A stretch of DNA of 64,000 nucleotides from Massilia phosphatilytica (GTDB lineage: Bacteria > Pseudomonadota > Gammaproteobacteria > Burkholderiales > Burkholderiaceae_D): assembly GCF_002968015.1 (NCBI RefSeq), contig NZ_PUIP01000019.1, positions 1-64,000 of the forward strand, read 5' to 3'. The position numbers and the translations under genes were made by a program. The notes beneath the pieces were generated by a model that was given only the letters and a program-made list of their open reading frames with translations, ran no database searches and was not told the origin of the DNA. Below, piece by piece: positions 47,696-56,022 of this stretch. How positions within the stretch are numbered: the first letter of the stretch is position 1; every line of letters begins with the position of its first letter.

Positions 47696-49540
47696 TCAGT
47701 TCAGGCGTGGCGCGATCACGAGTTCCGGTTGCGGCCGCGGCGCGTGGGCCGACAGCTCCGCCGGGGCCACGTCCTGCGGCAGCGCGACGATGCGTTCCCA
47801 CAGCGCGAAACCGGCCGTGCGGTTCGCCTTGCTGAGCTGGTAGGAGGGCAAGGCGTCCATGCCGTGTGCCATCCACAGCGCTTCGTACGACGGCGTCAGG
47901 CGCGCGTCGTGCCAGGCTTCGGAGAGGGGCGCGAAGGTTTCCTGCAGGACGGCAGCCGTGCTGCGCATGCGCACCCAGCGGTGGTTCAGCCAGCCGTTTT
48001 CCTTCTCGACGGGGTTCAGGAAACGTTCGATCACCTGGCGCGCCGCTTCTTCTCCGCTGCGGCTCATCACGTCGATGGCGGTGCGCGTCATGTTCAGGTT
48101 CAGGCCCCCTTCCTTTTTCGTATGGCGGATCTGCACGACGCGGTCGCGGTAGCCCGGGGTGCGTTTCAGGGCTTCGTCGCGCCAGGTGCGGATCGTGCGC
48201 AGGATGGCGCCGGCGAAGCGCGGTAGCGAGGGATGGCCGTCGGCCTCGTCGACCGGCATGTACGCCGCGGTCAGGCCGGTGTTGTTGTTGGTCGGGAGCG
48301 AGACGCGCGCGGCGAACGGGTCGTCGTCGACCAGGTCGTTCTGCAAGGTGACGCCGAAGGTGGGGCGGGTCGGCAGGATGTTGTCGAAAAAATGGATCGG
48401 GAAATTGCTGGTCAGGCCGCCGTCCGAGAACCAGACGCGTAGCAGGTCGACGCCGTCCGCATGCACCGGCAGCGCGCGCAGGCGGTACAGGGGCACGGCC
48501 TGCAGCAGCACGGGAAAACTGAGGCTCATGCGCGCGGCCACCACAAGCGGCAGGTCGTCCGGATCGGGCATGAAGTAGTAATCCTCGCCGGCGGCGTTCA
48601 TGCGATCCAGGACGGCCACCGTGCGTGCGCCGTGGCGCGTGTGGCGCGCGTGGGCCTTCATCCAGTCGACGATGGCGGGCGGGAACAGCGCGGCCATTTC
48701 CGAGGCGCGGAACACGAGGTCGGCGCTCGAATGCGGCAGGCGGTGCGCGCGCAGTTCGGAGAGGCCCGTCGTCATCAGGGCCAGTTCGATCGGGGGCTCG
48801 GATGTGCGCAGCTGGCCGAATGTCAGCGGCGCGTCCTCCGGGAGGCCGGCGATGTCCTGCACGAGGCCATGCAGCCATTCCGTCAGGGCGGGCGGATTGT
48901 CTGCCGCCGTGCGCAGGCCGGAGCAGATGCCGCAGCGGTTGGCGCGCAGCCCGCGCCATGCCGACCACGTGGCCTGCAGCAGCGCCCCGCCCAGCGCGCC
49001 CACGAACATGCACAGGCCGAACCACAGGATGCTGGCGAGGCCGACCAGCGGCACGCTCGGCCAATGGCCGCCGAGCAGGCTGCTGCTGATCAGATAGCCC
49101 AGCAGCCACAGGCCCCCGCCCGCCACCGCACCAATCGGGAAATTCAACAGGATGGCGAACGACAGATAGCCGCACGCCTTCGTCTTGCTCGTTGCGTTGA
49201 GCGCCGCCGCGATCACGCGGAAGTGCGGACGCAATGCGGCGCAGGGCTGGAACAGGGAGAACAGGCGGGTGTGCGCGCCGACGGCCTCCTGCAGGCTTCC
49301 CGGCAGGCGCGCCAGGAGATGGAAACCGTCATCCTCACCCTCCCCGTCCTTGCGCACGCGGTTGCGTTTGAACTGGGCCGCCGCCGCCGCGATGGCCGCC
49401 ACGGCGCCGACGCTCGTCCCGCCGATCGAGCGCAAGGTGAACTTTTCGGCCAGCCGCGCCACGAACGCGGGGTAGACCACGCCGGAGGTCACCCCGCCCT
49501 CCATCACGATATCGCATTCTTTCGGTAGAAAATCGTTCAT
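47696..49540 (-). CDS. Patatin-like phospholipase with membrane-spanning insertion
   Basis: 614 aa. The patatin oxyanion and nucleophile motifs are near the N-terminus (DIVMEGGVTSGVVYPAF and GGTSVGA, Ser in GTSVG). The catalytic Asp is in WFSDGGLTSNFP near residue 370. Between them, residues about 120-215 contain two or three hydrophobic helices, so the enzyme is probably membrane-tied. Patatin proteins hydrolyse acyl esters of lipids. It lies near the T6SS genes but on the other strand and without an immunity gene, so an effector role is not supported. Confidence 0.88.
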   Translation of the reverse strand: MNDFLPKECDIVMEGGVTSGVVYPAFVARLAEKFTLRSIGGTSVGAVAAIAAAAAQFKRNRVRKDGEGEDDGFHLLARLPGSLQEAVGAHTRLFSLFQPCAALRPHFRVIAAALNATSKTKACGYLSFAILLNFPIGAVAGGGLWLLGYLISSSLLGGHWPSVPLVGLASILWFGLCMFVGALGGALLQATWSAWRGLRANRCGICSGLRTAADNPPALTEWLHGLVQDIAGLPEDAPLTFGQLRTSEPPIELALMTTGLSELRAHRLPHSSADLVFRASEMAALFPPAIVDWMKAHARHTRHGARTVAVLDRMNAAGEDYYFMPDPDDLPLVVAARMSLSFPVLLQAVPLYRLRALPVHADGVDLLRVWFSDGGLTSNFPIHFFDNILPTRPTFGVTLQNDLVDDDPFAARVSLPTNNNTGLTAAYMPVDEADGHPSLPRFAGAILRTIRTWRDEALKRTPGYRDRVVQIRHTKKEGGLNLNMTRTAIDVMSRSGEEAARQVIERFLNPVEKENGWLNHRWVRMRSTAAVLQETFAPLSEAWHDARLTPSYEALWMAHGMDALPSYQLSKANRTAGFALWERIVALPQDVAPAELSAHAPRPQPELVIAPRLN

Positions 49541-49587
49541 CGTTATCGACGCTCGTGCTTGACGCGTCGATTATGCTTGATCGGCGC

Positions 49588-50400
49588 CTATCCCGGCACC
49601 CCCACGATCACGCTGGACGCCTTGAACATCGCCGTGGCCGTCCTGCCCTCGGCCAGTTCGAGCGCGCGGGCGCTCTCGTTGGTGATGATGGCGGCGATGC
49701 TGCCGCCGCCCGCCAGGTCGAGGACGACTTCCGTGTTGACGGCACCCGGCATCAGGCGCGAGATCGTGCCGGCGAGCTGGTTGCGGGCCGAGAAGCGCGC
49801 GCCCTCGCCTGCCGTCATGAGGATGATCGACGATGCCTTCACCAGCGCGAACGCCTGGGCGCCCGGTGCGAGGCCGAGGCTGGCCGTGCTCTCGTGCGTG
49901 ACGATGGCGACGATGCTGTGGCCCCCGGCGATGGCGATTTCGATCTCGTCGTTGACGGCGCCGGTCTGGACCCGGGAGACTGTGCCGAAGAATTGGTTGC
50001 GTGCGCTCGTTTTCATGGTCAGCCTGCTGATCAGGGTGAGGTCGGCGGACAGATTGCCGGCTTGCCCGTTGAGTTGTTCCACGAATTGTCGATGGACTTG
50101 CTCGAGCGCCCGGAAGTTCCTGACGAGTTGCTCGCCACGCGCCGTCAGCCGCGTGCCGCCGCCGCCCTTGCCGCCGGCGACGCGTTCCACCAGCGTCTCG
50201 CCGGCCAGGTTGTTCATCGCGTCGATCGCGTCCCACGCACTCTTGTAGCTCATGCCGATCGCTTTCGCGGCCTGGCTGATCGACCCCGTCTCGCCGATCG
50301 CGGCCAGCAGCTCGACCCTCCCCTGGCCGCCGAATTTCTCGCCGCCGACCGTCATCCAGACGGCCCCCTGCAATGCGAAGCCTGTGTTGTCGCTGTCCAC
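49588..50400 (-). CDS. modE: Molybdate-responsive regulator ModE
   Basis: A 270-aa ModE protein. The winged HTH (RVELLAAIGETGSISQAAKAIGMSYKSAWDAIDAMN and RVAGGKGGGGTRLT) is followed by two Mop/TOBE molybdate-binding domains (ARNQF and ARNQL repeats with AxVTHE/AxITNE). With molybdate it represses modABC. It starts at GTG (50400) with AGGAC upstream and diverges from modA across a 63-base region carrying a ModE site. Confidence 0.94.
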   Translation of the reverse strand: MDSDNTGFALQGAVWMTVGGEKFGGQGRVELLAAIGETGSISQAAKAIGMSYKSAWDAIDAMNNLAGETLVERVAGGKGGGGTRLTARGEQLVRNFRALEQVHRQFVEQLNGQAGNLSADLTLISRLTMKTSARNQFFGTVSRVQTGAVNDEIEIAIAGGHSIVAIVTHESTASLGLAPGAQAFALVKASSIILMTAGEGARFSARNQLAGTISRLMPGAVNTEVVLDLAGGGSIAAIITNESARALELAEGRTATAMFKASSVIVGVPG

Positions 50401-50419
50401 GCTCTGTCCTGTTCCGTTT

Positions 50420-50443
50420 CGTTATATACTCTACTATATAGCG
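50420..50443. promoter_or_regulatory. ModE operator
   Basis: The inverted repeat CGTTATATA-N6-TATATAGCG matches the known ModE-box architecture. It lies 20 bases upstream of the modA ATG and 20 bases from the modE start, where it can repress modABC and autoregulate modE. Confidence 0.88.
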
Positions 50444-50463
50444 CTAATGAACTGGAGTCGACC

Positions 50464-51204
50464 ATGAAGCAGCTTGCCGGCCTGCTGGCCCTGATCGCGT
50501 GCCACGCCGCCCAGGCGGACGAGGTGCAAGTGGCCGTGGCCGCCAATTTCACCGCGCCGATGCAGAAAATCGCGGCGGCATTCGAACAGGACACGGGCCA
50601 CAAGGCCGTCCTTGCCTTCGGTGCCACCGGCAAGTTCTACGCCCAGATCGTCAACGGCGCGCCGTTCGAGGTACTGCTCGCGGCCGACGACGAGACCCCG
50701 GCGAAACTGGAAGCGGAGCACCTCACCGTGCCCGGCACGCGTTTTACGTACGCGACCGGCAAGCTGGTGCTATGGTCCGCGAAGGAAGGTTTTGTCGACG
50801 GCCGGGGCCAGGTCCTGAAAATGGGCGACTTTGCCCATCTCGCCATCGCCAATCCGAAGACGGCCCCGTATGGCGCGGCCGCCATCGAGACGCTGAACAA
50901 ACTGGGCGTCCATGAGCGCGTGCAGGGCAAGCTCGTCCAGGGCGAGAACATCGCCCAGACGCACCAGTTCGTCAGCACGGGCAATGCGCCGCTCGGCTTC
51001 GTCGCGCTGTCGCAGGTGTATCGCGACGGTAAGTTCACGTCCGGCTCGGGCTGGATCGTGCCGGACAATCTGCATGGTCCGATCCGCCAGGACGCCGTCA
51101 TCCTCGCCAGGGGCAGCGCCAATCCGGCCGCGAAAGCTTTGGCGAGCTATTTAAAATCGAACAAGGCCAGAGAGATCATCCGCTCGTACGGCTACGCATT
51201 GTGA
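50464..51204 (+). CDS. modA: Molybdate-binding protein ModA
   Basis: A 246-aa periplasmic solute-binding protein. The signal peptide (ending AQA) is followed by VQVAVAANFTAPMQKIAAAFE, the GATGKFYAQI anion loop, LLAADDETP and the C-terminal FVALSQV. It captures molybdate or tungstate for ModBC. Its stop overlaps the modB GTG start (GTGA). Confidence 0.95.
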   Translation: MKQLAGLLALIACHAAQADEVQVAVAANFTAPMQKIAAAFEQDTGHKAVLAFGATGKFYAQIVNGAPFEVLLAADDETPAKLEAEHLTVPGTRFTYATGKLVLWSAKEGFVDGRGQVLKMGDFAHLAIANPKTAPYGAAAIETLNKLGVHERVQGKLVQGENIAQTHQFVSTGNAPLGFVALSQVYRDGKFTSGSGWIVPDNLHGPIRQDAVILARGSANPAAKALASYLKSNKAREIIRSYGYAL

Positions 51205-51884
51205 CGCTGGACGCCGCCGACTTCGCAGCCGTCCGCCTGACGCTGGAACTGGCGACCGTCGTGACCCTGCTGCTGCTGCTGGTCGGCACGCCGATCGCCT
51301 GGTGGCTCGCACGCACGCGCTCGCGCCTGCGTCACGCGGTCGGGGCCGTCGTAGCGTTACCCCTCGTGCTGCCGCCCACCGTGATCGGCTTTTATCTGCT
51401 GCTGCTGCTGGGGCCGAACGGCCCGGTCGGCAGACTGACGGAGGCGCTCGGCATCGGGTTATTGCCGTTTTCGTTCGGCGGTCTCGTGCTGGCGTCCGTG
51501 TGCTATTCGCTGCCGTTCGTCGTGCAGCCGCTGCAGAATGCGTTCGAGGCGATCGGCACGCGGCCGCTGGAAGTCGCGGCGACCTTGCGCGCAAGTCCCT
51601 GGGACACGTTCTGGTCGGTGGCGGTGCCGCTGGCCCGGCCCGGTTTTCTCTCCGGCGCCGTGCTCGGGTTCGCGCATACCGTGGGCGAATTCGGCGTCGT
51701 GCTCATGATCGGCGGGAATATCCCGGACAAGACGCGCGTCGTCTCCGTGCAGATCTACGACCACGTCGAAGCGCTCGAATACGCGCAGGCGCACTGGCTC
51801 GCGGGCGGCATGCTGGCGTTCAGCTTCATCGTGCTGCTGGCGCTGTACACCCTGTATCCGCAAGCGATGAAAGGACGGCGCTGA
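51201..51884 (+). CDS. modB: Molybdate ABC permease ModB
   Basis: A 227-aa permease with five to six transmembrane helices, the LPLVLPPTVIGFYLLLLLG segment and the EAA loop (EVAATLRASPWDTFWSVAVPLARPGFLSG) that contacts ModC. It starts at GTG overlapping modA and ends in a TGATG overlap with modC, so the three genes are translationally coupled. Confidence 0.94.
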   Translation: MTLDAADFAAVRLTLELATVVTLLLLLVGTPIAWWLARTRSRLRHAVGAVVALPLVLPPTVIGFYLLLLLGPNGPVGRLTEALGIGLLPFSFGGLVLASVCYSLPFVVQPLQNAFEAIGTRPLEVAATLRASPWDTFWSVAVPLARPGFLSGAVLGFAHTVGEFGVVLMIGGNIPDKTRVVSVQIYDHVEALEYAQAHWLAGGMLAFSFIVLLALYTLYPQAMKGRR

Positions 51885-52963
51885 TGACGGACGGATTGCG
51901 CGTGCGCCTGCGCATGGACCGTGGCGCGTTTCGCTTGGACGTCGACCTAAACCTGCCCCAGCGCGGCATCAGCGCCCTGTTCGGCCATTCCGGCTCGGGC
52001 AAGACGACGGTCCTGCGCGCCATCGCCGGGCTGGAACGCGCGCCCGGCGGTGTCGTCGCGCTTGGCGACGAGGTGTGGCAGGACGATGCGCGCGGCGTGT
52101 TTGTCCCGGTCCACCAGCGGGCAATCGGCTACGTGTTCCAGGAAGCGAGCCTGTTCCCGCACCTGTCCGTGCGTGCCAACCTCGAATTCGGCCGCAAGCG
52201 CGTGCCGGTGCACGAGCGCCGCTTCGCGCTGGCGCCCGTGACCGCCCTGCTCGGGATCGAGGGCCTGCTGGAGCGCCGGCCGGACGGTTTATCTGGCGGC
52301 GAGCGCCAGCGCGTGGCGATCGCGCGCGCCCTGCTCGCGTCGCCGCGGCTGCTGCTGATGGACGAACCGCTGGCCGCGCTCGACCTGCGCCGCAAGCTGG
52401 AGATCCTGCCCTACCTGGAACGGATGCACGGGGAACTGGCGATCCCGATCGTCTACGTCAGCCACGCGCCGGACGAGGTCGCGCGGCTGGCCGATCACCT
52501 CGTGCTGCTGGATGACGGCAAGGCGGTCGCCAGCGGGCCGCTGTCGGAGACGCTGGCGCGCGTGGACCTGCCGCCCAGCTTTGCCGACGATGCCGGCGTC
52601 GTGCTGGACACGATCCTGGCCGGCCATGAAGAAGACGCTTTATCCCGCCTGGAATTCGCGGGCGGCGCGCTGTTCGTCGGCCGGCGCCGCGAAGCCGTCG
52701 GCACGCACCTGCGCTGCCGCATCCACGCGCGCGATGTCAGCCTGGCGCTGGACCGCCCGCAAGGCACGAGCATCGTCAACCGCCTGCCGGCCGTGGTGAC
52801 GGCGGTGGCCGCCACCGACACGCCGGGCCACGTGCTCGTGCAATTGCGGATGGGAGACTCGCCGCTGCTGGCCCGCATCACCGAACGCTCGCGCCGCGAG
52901 TTGGGCATCGCGCCCGGGCTGCGGCTGTGGGTGCAGATCAAGGGCGTCGCGTTGTTAAGTTGA
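51884..52963 (+). CDS. modC: Molybdate ABC ATPase ModC
   Basis: 359 aa. The ABC ATPase has Walker A GHSGSGKTT, signature LSGGERQRV, Walker B LLLMDEPLAALD and the H-loop VSHAPDE. The C-terminal Mop/TOBE domain (TSIVNRLPAVVTAV...) binds oxyanion for regulation. The ATG at 51884 overlaps the modB stop by one base. Confidence 0.95.
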   Translation: MTDGLRVRLRMDRGAFRLDVDLNLPQRGISALFGHSGSGKTTVLRAIAGLERAPGGVVALGDEVWQDDARGVFVPVHQRAIGYVFQEASLFPHLSVRANLEFGRKRVPVHERRFALAPVTALLGIEGLLERRPDGLSGGERQRVAIARALLASPRLLLMDEPLAALDLRRKLEILPYLERMHGELAIPIVYVSHAPDEVARLADHLVLLDDGKAVASGPLSETLARVDLPPSFADDAGVVLDTILAGHEEDALSRLEFAGGALFVGRRREAVGTHLRCRIHARDVSLALDRPQGTSIVNRLPAVVTAVAATDTPGHVLVQLRMGDSPLLARITERSRRELGIAPGLRLWVQIKGVALLS

Positions 52964-52974
52964 AATTGCCCAAA

Positions 52975-52994
52975 ACCGGGGTCTGACCCCCGGT
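52975..52994. terminator. Hairpin between modC and crystallin gene
   Basis: The inverted repeat ACCGGGG / CCCCGGT lies in the 33-base gap between the convergent modC and crystallin-like genes. It can serve as a bidirectional terminator. The GGGGTCTGACCCC core looks like a dispersed genomic repeat element, but it occurs only once in this window. Confidence 0.5.
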
Positions 52995-52996
52995 GT

Positions 52997-53668
52997 TCAG
53001 CGTACGCGGCGCATTGACGAGATGCGATTGTTCATGCGGTCGAGCATGTCGTAGCGGCCCGGGCCCAGGACGACGCATTCACCGCGGAAGTCGGCGTGTT
53101 CGCAGAATTCCCAGCGACCCTCGCGGATGATGAGCGAGGTGGCGCGGTCGTTGAAGCCGACGTCGTTCAGCGCGCGCACATCCTGCGACAGTTCGACTTG
53201 CGGGCCTTCGAAACGCGGGCCGGCGAACATCACGACGTCAGGGCCGCCACGCTCGCCACGCCAGCCGCCGCGTTCGCCGCGGTCGCCCCGGTCGTCGCCG
53301 CGCCAGCCACCCCGGTCATCGTCCCGGTCGTGATCGCGCCCGTGGCCGCGGCCGCCGCGGTCGCGGCCGATCTGGCGCGCGGACGAGATGGCATCATTGA
53401 AACCCGGAATCTCGCGGTATTCGCCCGGACCGAACTCTGCGCAGCGGCCGCCGAAATTGGCGTGCTCGCACAGCAGCCACGTGCCCGACCGGATGACGAC
53501 GCTCGACGCGCGGTCGTTGAAGTTGACATCGCCCAGGCTGGCGGCGTCGCGGTCGATGGTCATGCGTTGGCCACGGAAATTACTGTCCGAGAACAGCGTC
53601 AGTTCTCCGGCAAAGGCGGCGTGGGTGAAGGTGGCCAGCACGGCGGCGGCGGCAAGCAGGCGTTTCAT
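52997..53668 (-). CDS. Secreted protein with two beta/gamma-crystallin domains
   Basis: 223 aa with a signal peptide (ending AFA). There are two beta/gamma-crystallin units: residues about 20-100 (ELTLFSDSNFRGQ, NDRASSVVIRSGTW) and about 145-223 (VVMFAGPRFEGPQ, NDRATSLIIREGRW). Both have the NDRA-[ST]-S pattern that resembles the calcium-binding N/D-N/D-x-x-S/T-S motif. They are joined by a Gly/Arg/Asp-rich low-complexity linker. Microbial crystallins usually bind calcium and are found in stress or surface proteins. Confidence 0.85.
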   Translation of the reverse strand: MKRLLAAAAVLATFTHAAFAGELTLFSDSNFRGQRMTIDRDAASLGDVNFNDRASSVVIRSGTWLLCEHANFGGRCAEFGPGEYREIPGFNDAISSARQIGRDRGGRGHGRDHDRDDDRGGWRGDDRGDRGERGGWRGERGGPDVVMFAGPRFEGPQVELSQDVRALNDVGFNDRATSLIIREGRWEFCEHADFRGECVVLGPGRYDMLDRMNNRISSMRRVR

Positions 53669-53759
53669 GATTTCTCCATGGGTGTGCGCCTTCCGTCGGC
53701 GCCTGTGCTGTTAACGCCGGCGCCGTACGGACGGCTGACAGTTTCCTTGTAACAAAATT

Positions 53760-54179
53760 TTACCCGACCGGCCGCACGTGGATGGCGTCGATGTTTTCGG
53801 CTCGCAGCAGGTCGACGATCTGCCGGCCCAGGTCTTCCAGCGCCGCGTCGTTCGACAGGTTGTGCAAGCGTTGCTCCAGGCTGCGCTGCTCGTGGATCGA
53901 CACCGCCCAGCCGATCGGCTGGCCGTCATAGCCCGCGTCGGCCGCGCACAGGCTGGCGCAGGCGATCGTAAGCCGCAGGTCGTCCGTCGGCGCGTAGTCG
54001 AAGCACCAGCCCCAGTCTTCCGCGCTCGGGTAGCCGGTGACGATGCCCTGGCGGTTCAGCGCCTGCGCCAGCCACAGGGCCAGCTCGAAACCGTAGACGC
54101 CCGGGTTGGCCTGGCAGCCTTCCGGCAACGTCGGCAGGAATCTGGCGGATGAGAATTCGATACCCCAGGACATCGACAC
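53760..54179 (-). CDS. Hypothetical protein
   Basis: 139 aa, no signal peptide, no recognised family. It is acidic and rich in Trp/Tyr in its centre (EDWGWCFDYAPTDDLRLTIACASLC). It lies 4 bases before the stop side of the merR-type gene on the same strand (the merR gene ends at 54184), so the two are probably co-transcribed. Confidence 0.65.
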   Translation of the reverse strand: MSMSWGIEFSSARFLPTLPEGCQANPGVYGFELALWLAQALNRQGIVTGYPSAEDWGWCFDYAPTDDLRLTIACASLCAADAGYDGQPIGWAVSIHEQRSLEQRLHNLSNDAALEDLGRQIVDLLRAENIDAIHVRPVG

Positions 54180-54183
54180 CTCC

Positions 54184-54558
54184 TCACGCGGCCGCTTGTT
54201 CCTCCAGAACCGGACAGCCGAATCCCGGCCGCGCCAGTTCGCGCGTCAAATCGGCGCGCAGGGCGGACAGGCCGGCGATGCGCGCATCGATGTCCTCCAG
54301 CTTGCGCGTCAACGCGTCGCGCAGCTGCGTTGCGGCGGCGGCCGGGTCGTCCAGCAGCGGCAGGCCGGTCTCGATCTCGGCCAGGCTAAAACCGAGCGCC
54401 TGGGCGGCGCGCAGGTAGCACAGCCACTGCACGGCTTCGGGCGGATAGTCGCGGTAGCCGTTGGCGAGGCGGCGCGACAGCAGCAGCCCGCGTTTCTCGT
54501 AGAAGCGCAGGGTGTCCCGGCTGAGGCTTGTTGCGGCGGCGAGTTCTCCGATCTGCAT
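54184..54558 (-). CDS. MerR-family regulator
   Basis: 124 aa. The N-terminal winged HTH is typical (MQIGELAAATSLSRDTLRFYEKRGLL, then RDYPPEAVQWLCYLRAAQALGFSLAEI). It is followed by a coiled-coil dimer helix and a short tail with a single Cys (GFGCPVLE), which could be a metal or redox sensor ligand. It diverges from a small membrane protein gene across an 83-base region containing a MerR-type promoter. Confidence 0.9.
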   Translation of the reverse strand: MQIGELAAATSLSRDTLRFYEKRGLLLSRRLANGYRDYPPEAVQWLCYLRAAQALGFSLAEIETGLPLLDDPAAAATQLRDALTRKLEDIDARIAGLSALRADLTRELARPGFGCPVLEEQAAA

Positions 54559-54580
54559 GGCGGTGGGTGCGATAAAGGGC

Positions 54581-54612
54581 TTGACCTTGGAGTGTACTCC
54601 AGGGTCCATGAT
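54581..54612. promoter_or_regulatory. MerR-type operator/promoter
   Basis: TTGACC is followed by a dyad CTTGGAGTGTACTCCAGG in an overlong spacer (19-20 bases) before a CATGAT-like -10. This is the arrangement MerR regulators act on. It lies between the divergent merR-type gene and the membrane protein gene. Confidence 0.7.
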
Positions 54613-54641
54613 CCCGGAAACCTTCATTCCGGGAGATTTCC

Positions 54642-55106
54642 ATGCAACTCAGCCGATCCGCTTTTCTCACCGTCGTGCGCGCCAGCGCCGCGTACGACCT
54701 GCTGCTCACCGCGCCGTTCGCCACGCCGTGGACCTTCGCCTTCGCGCACGCGCAACTGTCTGCCATCAACCGCGGCCTGGGCGGCGATGCGTTACCGGAG
54801 TTCGGACCGTTCCACGTGCTGTTCGCCTGCCTGATGGGCAGCATCGTGCTCGTGTGGTCCGTGCTGCGCCTGCGCGCGCCGAGCGTTACGCTGGGCCGCT
54901 ACGATGGCGTCGGTCGTTTCCTGTTCTCGACCTGGATGGCATGGGCGCTCGCGGCCAGCGGCGCGCCGTTGCTTTGGCTGTTCCTGGTGCCGGAATTCTG
55001 CTGGGGCGTCGCGCAGTGGCTGCCCGTTGCTCAGGGAGACGGCAGCAGCGCCGCCCGCGCGCCCTTCACCAGCGCCGCGCCCATGCGCTCCAGCCGCGGC
55101 GGCTGA
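54642..55106 (+). CDS. Small integral membrane protein
   Basis: 154 aa with about four hydrophobic helices (near 10-30, 60-82, 95-115 and 112-130) and no recognised family motif. It starts 30 bases from the MerR-type promoter, so it is the probable regulated target. Its last 76 bases overlap the 3' end of the convergent argP gene; the C-terminal 25 residues are low complexity and may not be conserved. Confidence 0.65.
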   Translation: MQLSRSAFLTVVRASAAYDLLLTAPFATPWTFAFAHAQLSAINRGLGGDALPEFGPFHVLFACLMGSIVLVWSVLRLRAPSVTLGRYDGVGRFLFSTWMAWALAASGAPLLWLFLVPEFCWGVAQWLPVAQGDGSSAARAPFTSAAPMRSSRGG

Positions 55107-55924
55107 ATGCGCCACGCGTGCCAGTACAGCGCCACGTCGACAAACAGATCCGGCGTCAGGTCGACGAGGGTGCCGCTCGCGAGCATGTCCGCACACTGTT
55201 CCAGCGGCAGCAGACCGTAGCCGAGACCGAGGCGGATCGCCTGCACGTACGGATCGCTGGACGGCACGTAGTGGAAGGGATAAGAACCTTCCGGCAGGCC
55301 GAAGTGCTGCAGCAGGAACGCCGTCTGCAGGCGGTCGTTGCGGTCGAAGACCATCACCGGCGCCCGCCGCGCGGCCTCTCTCGTGATCCCGCCGGGGAAC
55401 CAGCGCGCCGCGAAGGAGGGTGCCGCCACCATCCGGTAGCGCATCACGCCGAGCGGAGTGGCGGTGCAGCCGCGCATCGGCTCCGATTCGCCGGACACGC
55501 AGGCGAGGGCGAGTCCCTGTTCCAGCAGCGCGAACGTGTGCCTCTGGTCGCCCGTGACGAATTCCACGAGCAGCCCTTCCTCGATCAGCACGGGCGCCAG
55601 CACGGGCAGCAGCCACGTCGCCAGCGTGTCGTTGTTGACGGCGAGCGCCACGCGCACCGGGCCCGGATCGGCCTGCTGCTCCGCGAAGAACTCGTCTTCC
55701 AGCAGTGCGCGGCGACGGAGGAATTGCAGCAGGCGCATGCCGGGCGCCGTCGGCCGGCAGGGGCGGGCGCGCACGAGCAGCGGCGTGCCCAGGTCGTGTT
55801 CCAGCGCGGCGATACGCTGCGAGATGGCGGACGGCGTCACGTTCAGCAGCGCGGCGGCCTGTTCCAGGCTGCCGCTGTCGACGGCGGCGACGAACGCCTC
55901 GCTGCGGCGCGGATCGATTTTCAT
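55031..55924 (-). CDS. argP: LysR-family regulator ArgP-like
   Basis: A 297-aa full-length LysR protein. The N-terminal HTH (RRSEAFVAAVDSGSLEQAAALLNVTPSAISQRIAALE) is typical of the ArgP/LysG/IciA branch, which responds to Lys/Arg. It diverges from a LysE/ArgO-type exporter gene across 98 bases, the classical arrangement for control of basic amino-acid export. Confidence 0.85.
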   Translation of the reverse strand: MKIDPRRSEAFVAAVDSGSLEQAAALLNVTPSAISQRIAALEHDLGTPLLVRARPCRPTAPGMRLLQFLRRRALLEDEFFAEQQADPGPVRVALAVNNDTLATWLLPVLAPVLIEEGLLVEFVTGDQRHTFALLEQGLALACVSGESEPMRGCTATPLGVMRYRMVAAPSFAARWFPGGITREAARRAPVMVFDRNDRLQTAFLLQHFGLPEGSYPFHYVPSSDPYVQAIRLGLGYGLLPLEQCADMLASGTLVDLTPDLFVDVALYWHAWRIQPPRLERMGAALVKGARAALLPSP

Positions 55925-56022
55925 TGGATTAGCCCAGCTTAATGAACCTTAGAATTCATAAATATAATTGATGTAACGGTCCGCAAACGGCATGCTGCTC
56001 CGCAATAACAACAGGAGGTAGC

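Noticed and set aside
47696..49540. Patatin as a T6SS lipase effector
   Set aside because: Opposite strand, about 0.9 kb from the T6SS genes with two unrelated genes between, membrane helices, and no immunity-like neighbour.
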